DNA of 6,945 nt from Bacteroidales bacterium (lineage in GTDB: Bacteria > Bacteroidota > Bacteroidia > Bacteroidales > JALTDM01). Under the pieces are notes generated by a model. It was not told the origin of the DNA. It did not search any database and saw nothing but the letters and a program-made list of their open reading frames with translations. The stretch is from positions 1-6,945 of the forward strand of contig JALTEO010000281.1 in the NCBI GenBank assembly GCA_027073875.1, written 5' to 3'. Positions 4,927-6,945 of this stretch are shown here, one piece after another (position 1 is the stretch's first letter; each line of letters starts with the position of its first letter). The translations under genes were made by a program, and so were the position numbers.

Positions 4927-6705
4927 CTAGAAACAATATTTATTTTCTTCAATCATTTTATCAGCAATTTGCCGTGTCAACTCCTTAATATTCATCTTTG
5001 GTATTTTCACCAATCCTGCAATATTATTTATCAAGGCATCATACAAATCGCCTTCGGCAAAAGAGTTTGTTGCATCAAATGCTTTATTGCGAACAATCTG
5101 CGAAGCTTCATAAACAACAATATCGCCCATTGCCTTGTAAAGATTGAAATTGGAATTATTCGCTGCTTCCATTTTCTGAATCCGAAGAATGGTTGATTCG
5201 GCAATGTAAAGTTGAATTAAAATATCCGAGATGCTCATCATCACTTCTTGTTCACTGCCCAAAGCCCGTTTTAGTTCGTTATTGGCTGCAGTTAATAGTA
5301 TGACAGCAACTTGTTTAAAGTTTTTAATTTGTGCAAGATGGTCACCAAAATAAGTACCGTCACCTTTCTGTCGTTGAATTTTATCTTTGCTGTTTAGCAA
5401 TTTTTCACCTGCTCCAAAAACATCATAATCACCGCGTTTGATAAATTTCATAAAAGTATCAATAATAACCATCCGGTTAATTTCATTTGTACCTTCAAAG
5501 ATCCGGTTAATACGGGAGTCACGATAACATCTGTCCACCGGTGATTCTGCAGAAAAACCCATGCCTCCATAAATTTGGACAGCTTCGTCAACGACAAGAT
5601 CAAGTGCTTCGGAACCATAAACTTTCAATATAGCCGCCTCAATAGCATATTTGGCAATGGCATCTATTTCTGCAGGACCTTTTTCCATACCATCTTTAAT
5701 GTTCTCTTCGGCAAGCGTATTAATATCACCACTGGTCCGGTAAACAGCCGATTCCGTAGAAAATTGTTTAATCGCTTGTTTTGCCAATTTATTTTTGATG
5801 GCTCCAAATTGAGAAATGAACCGTCCAAACTGTTTGCGTTCGTTGGCATAATTTACAGAATGGTTAATGGCAACACGCATACCGCCAAGTACACTGGCAC
5901 CCAATTTCACACGACCGACATGCAAAATATTCAAAGCAATACGGAATCCTTCACCGCGTTTACCCAAAAGATTTTCAACAGGAACTTTCACATCATTGAA
6001 AAATATCTGGCGGGTAGATGAACCACGGATGCCCATTTTGTGTTCTTCGGGGTTAAAAGATACACCTTCGGTTTTACTTTCAATAAGAAAAGCACTCAGA
6101 ATTCGGTCATTATCTATTTTGGCAAAAACCGTTAGTAAGTCTGCAAAACCACCGTTGGTAATCCACATCTTTTGCCCGTTCAAAATATAATGTTTTCCAT
6201 CCTCGGACAAAACAGCTTTAGTTCGTCCCGAGTTAGCATCGGAACCTGCATCGGGCTCCGTTAAACAATATGCTGCCGCATATTCACCGGTGGCTAACTT
6301 CGGTAAATATTTTTGTTTTTGTTCTTCATTTCCGTAATATAATAAAGGCAGTGTTCCAATACCGGTATGTGCTGAGAAAGCAACGGAAAAAGAATGCCCC
6401 GAACCCAAATTGTCGGCAATTAACATGGTGGTAATAAAATCTACTTCCATACCACCGTATTTTTCGGGCAATCCTGCACCAAGCAAACCGTATTCTCCGG
6501 CTTTATCCACCTTTTGACGCATTAAACCATCTTCATGGTCATCTAACTTTTTTAAATCTGGAGTAATCTCGGCAGCAATAAAATCACGGCAAGTATCACG
6601 AATCATTCCTTGCTCTTCTGTAATATCCTCTATCGTAAAAATATCGGATGCAGGAATATCTTTTACTAAAAATTCACCACCAATTAATTGTTCTTTCGTT
6701 TCCAT
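4927..6705 (-). CDS. Long-form acyl-CoA dehydrogenase (C-terminally extended, VLCAD/ACAD9-like size)
   Basis: An FAD-dependent enzyme (592 aa) catalysing alpha,beta-dehydrogenation of acyl-CoA, the first step of beta-oxidation, with electrons passed to ETF. Domains run in the usual order: helical N-terminal domain about 25-145, beta barrel about 146-245, helical FAD/CoA domain about 255-415. Signature 1 is CLTEPDAGSDANS (147-159), the flavin-contacting WITNGG is 181-186, ERKQFG is 289-294, and signature 2 starts at QIYGGMGF (377-384) and ends at D396. The catalytic base is E404 in FEGTNE. About 175 extra residues (418-592) form a further helical domain, as in the VLCAD/ACAD9 group and the usual Bacteroidota paralogues; short-chain forms end near 380. 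Chain-length preference cannot be read from sequence. The ATG at 6705 gives the normal N-terminus and has no Shine-Dalgarno, only an A/T tract. No thiolase or hydratase gene lies in the window. Confidence 0.96.
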   Translation of the reverse strand: METKEQLIGGEFLVKDIPASDIFTIEDITEEQGMIRDTCRDFIAAEITPDLKKLDDHEDGLMRQKVDKAGEYGLLGAGLPEKYGGMEVDFITTMLIADNLGSGHSFSVAFSAHTGIGTLPLLYYGNEEQKQKYLPKLATGEYAAAYCLTEPDAGSDANSGRTKAVLSEDGKHYILNGQKMWITNGGFADLLTVFAKIDNDRILSAFLIESKTEGVSFNPEEHKMGIRGSSTRQIFFNDVKVPVENLLGKRGEGFRIALNILHVGRVKLGASVLGGMRVAINHSVNYANERKQFGRFISQFGAIKNKLAKQAIKQFSTESAVYRTSGDINTLAEENIKDGMEKGPAEIDAIAKYAIEAAILKVYGSEALDLVVDEAVQIYGGMGFSAESPVDRCYRDSRINRIFEGTNEINRMVIIDTFMKFIKRGDYDVFGAGEKLLNSKDKIQRQKGDGTYFGDHLAQIKNFKQVAVILLTAANNELKRALGSEQEVMMSISDILIQLYIAESTILRIQKMEAANNSNFNLYKAMGDIVVYEASQIVRNKAFDATNSFAEGDLYDALINNIAGLVKIPKMNIKELTRQIADKMIEENKYCF

Positions 6706-6726
6706 AAAAAAAAATTTTTGACAAAA

Positions 6727-6734
6727 TAAAGGTA
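6727..6734 (-). promoter_or_regulatory. Candidate -7 box for the acyl-CoA dehydrogenase gene
   Basis: On the minus strand, TACCTTTA (6734-6727) differs from TAnnTTTG only in its last base. It ends 21 bp before the ATG at 6705, close to the geometry of the other two promoters in this window. No TTG was found at -33 spacing, so confidence is limited. Confidence 0.3.
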
Positions 6735-6843
6735 TTTCATTTAACTAAAGCTGACTCTTATCTGTTTTTTTTAAGTGTGATTAGTTATCTGTTTGATATA
6801 GTGAATAATAAAAACGCTGCATAAAAAGGACCTAATCCAAGAG

Positions 6844-6945
6844 ATGATGTTTTTTATCTTTATTTACTCACATCAACATAGAACTATAAAATTTTGTAAA
6901 TTGGTACAACTTTTTGGAGAAAAATTAAAGAATATAGAACAGCTT
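6844..6945 (+). CDS. Possible 5' end of a gene cut by the right edge
   Basis: An ATG-ATG pair (6844, 6847) opens a plus-strand frame that runs 34 codons without a stop to the window edge. The later part reads KLVQLFGEKLKNIEQL, plausible as an amphipathic helical protein segment. AAAAAGGA at 6825-6832 is a poorly spaced ribosome-site candidate. In DNA this AT-rich, 34 open codons can occur by chance. I do not recognise a family, and the true start, if this is a gene, could be elsewhere. Confidence 0.25.
   Translation, partial: MMFFIFIYSHQHRTIKFCKLVQLFGEKLKNIEQL

Larger units (their letters stand above)
6706..6945. other. Right-edge AT-rich region, mostly non-coding
   Basis: These 240 bp upstream of the acyl-CoA dehydrogenase gene hold no complete gene. 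Contents are a near-consensus -7 box for the dehydrogenase (6727-6734), a 10-bp direct repeat TTATCTGTTT (6758-6767 and 6785-6794), and a plus-strand frame from ATG 6844 (or 6847) that stays open for 34 codons to the window end. Confidence 0.55.

Noticed and set aside
5575..6021. 148-codon frame antisense to the acyl-CoA dehydrogenase
   Set aside because: It is fully contained in a strongly conserved gene on the other strand, with no family resemblance or start signals.
1..6945. CRISPR arrays, tRNA or rRNA genes, riboswitches, phage or toxin-antitoxin systems
   Set aside because: I looked and saw no regularly spaced short repeats, no tRNA-like cloverleaf or conserved rRNA segments, and no genes of these types. 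The only sizeable repeat is the protein-coding duplication.

Overview
The window looks like a chromosomal segment from a low-GC member of the Bacteroidota. Four signs support this. One protein ends in a type IX secretion (T9SS) type A sorting domain, which is essentially confined to that phylum. None of the five starts has a clear Shine-Dalgarno sequence; A/T-rich leaders take its place. The -7 boxes fit the Bacteroidota form TAnnTTTG. The acyl-CoA dehydrogenase is of the long (about 600 aa) type common in the phylum. I cannot place it to genus.

Layout. Positions 1-127 carry no convincing gene, apart from a possible 19-codon tail of a gene cut by the left edge. From 128 to 1222 (minus) lies a secreted T9SS cargo protein made of a signal peptide, two nearly identical modules of about 126 residues, and the sorting domain. 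Positions 1223-1463 form a divergent promoter region. From 1464 to 4812 (plus) three tightly packed genes look like one operon: a membrane-anchored M23 (LytM-type) peptidase, dxr, and the site-2 protease gene rseP. Gaps are 4 bp and 0 bp. A 114-bp convergent spacer follows, containing a short sequence that resembles an insertion-sequence end. From 4927 to 6705 (minus) is a complete long acyl-CoA dehydrogenase. The last 240 bp are AT-rich and hold its presumed promoter, plus a 34-codon reading frame that runs off the right edge.

How the genes fit together. The three-gene operon has an envelope theme. DXR feeds the MEP pathway that supplies undecaprenyl carrier lipid. The M23 protein probably trims peptidoglycan. 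RseP cleaves membrane proteins, classically anti-sigma factors, during envelope stress. The order dxr...rseP recalls the E. coli dxr-uppS-cdsA-rseP-bamA cluster with the middle genes absent. The dehydrogenase belongs to fatty-acid beta-oxidation and is probably transcribed alone. The T9SS cargo has no recognised function.

Most of the window is ordinary core genome. I found no convincing undescribed multi-gene system. The most unusual item is the internally duplicated, cysteine-bearing T9SS cargo protein. Its duplication appears to have started inside the signal-peptide coding sequence.
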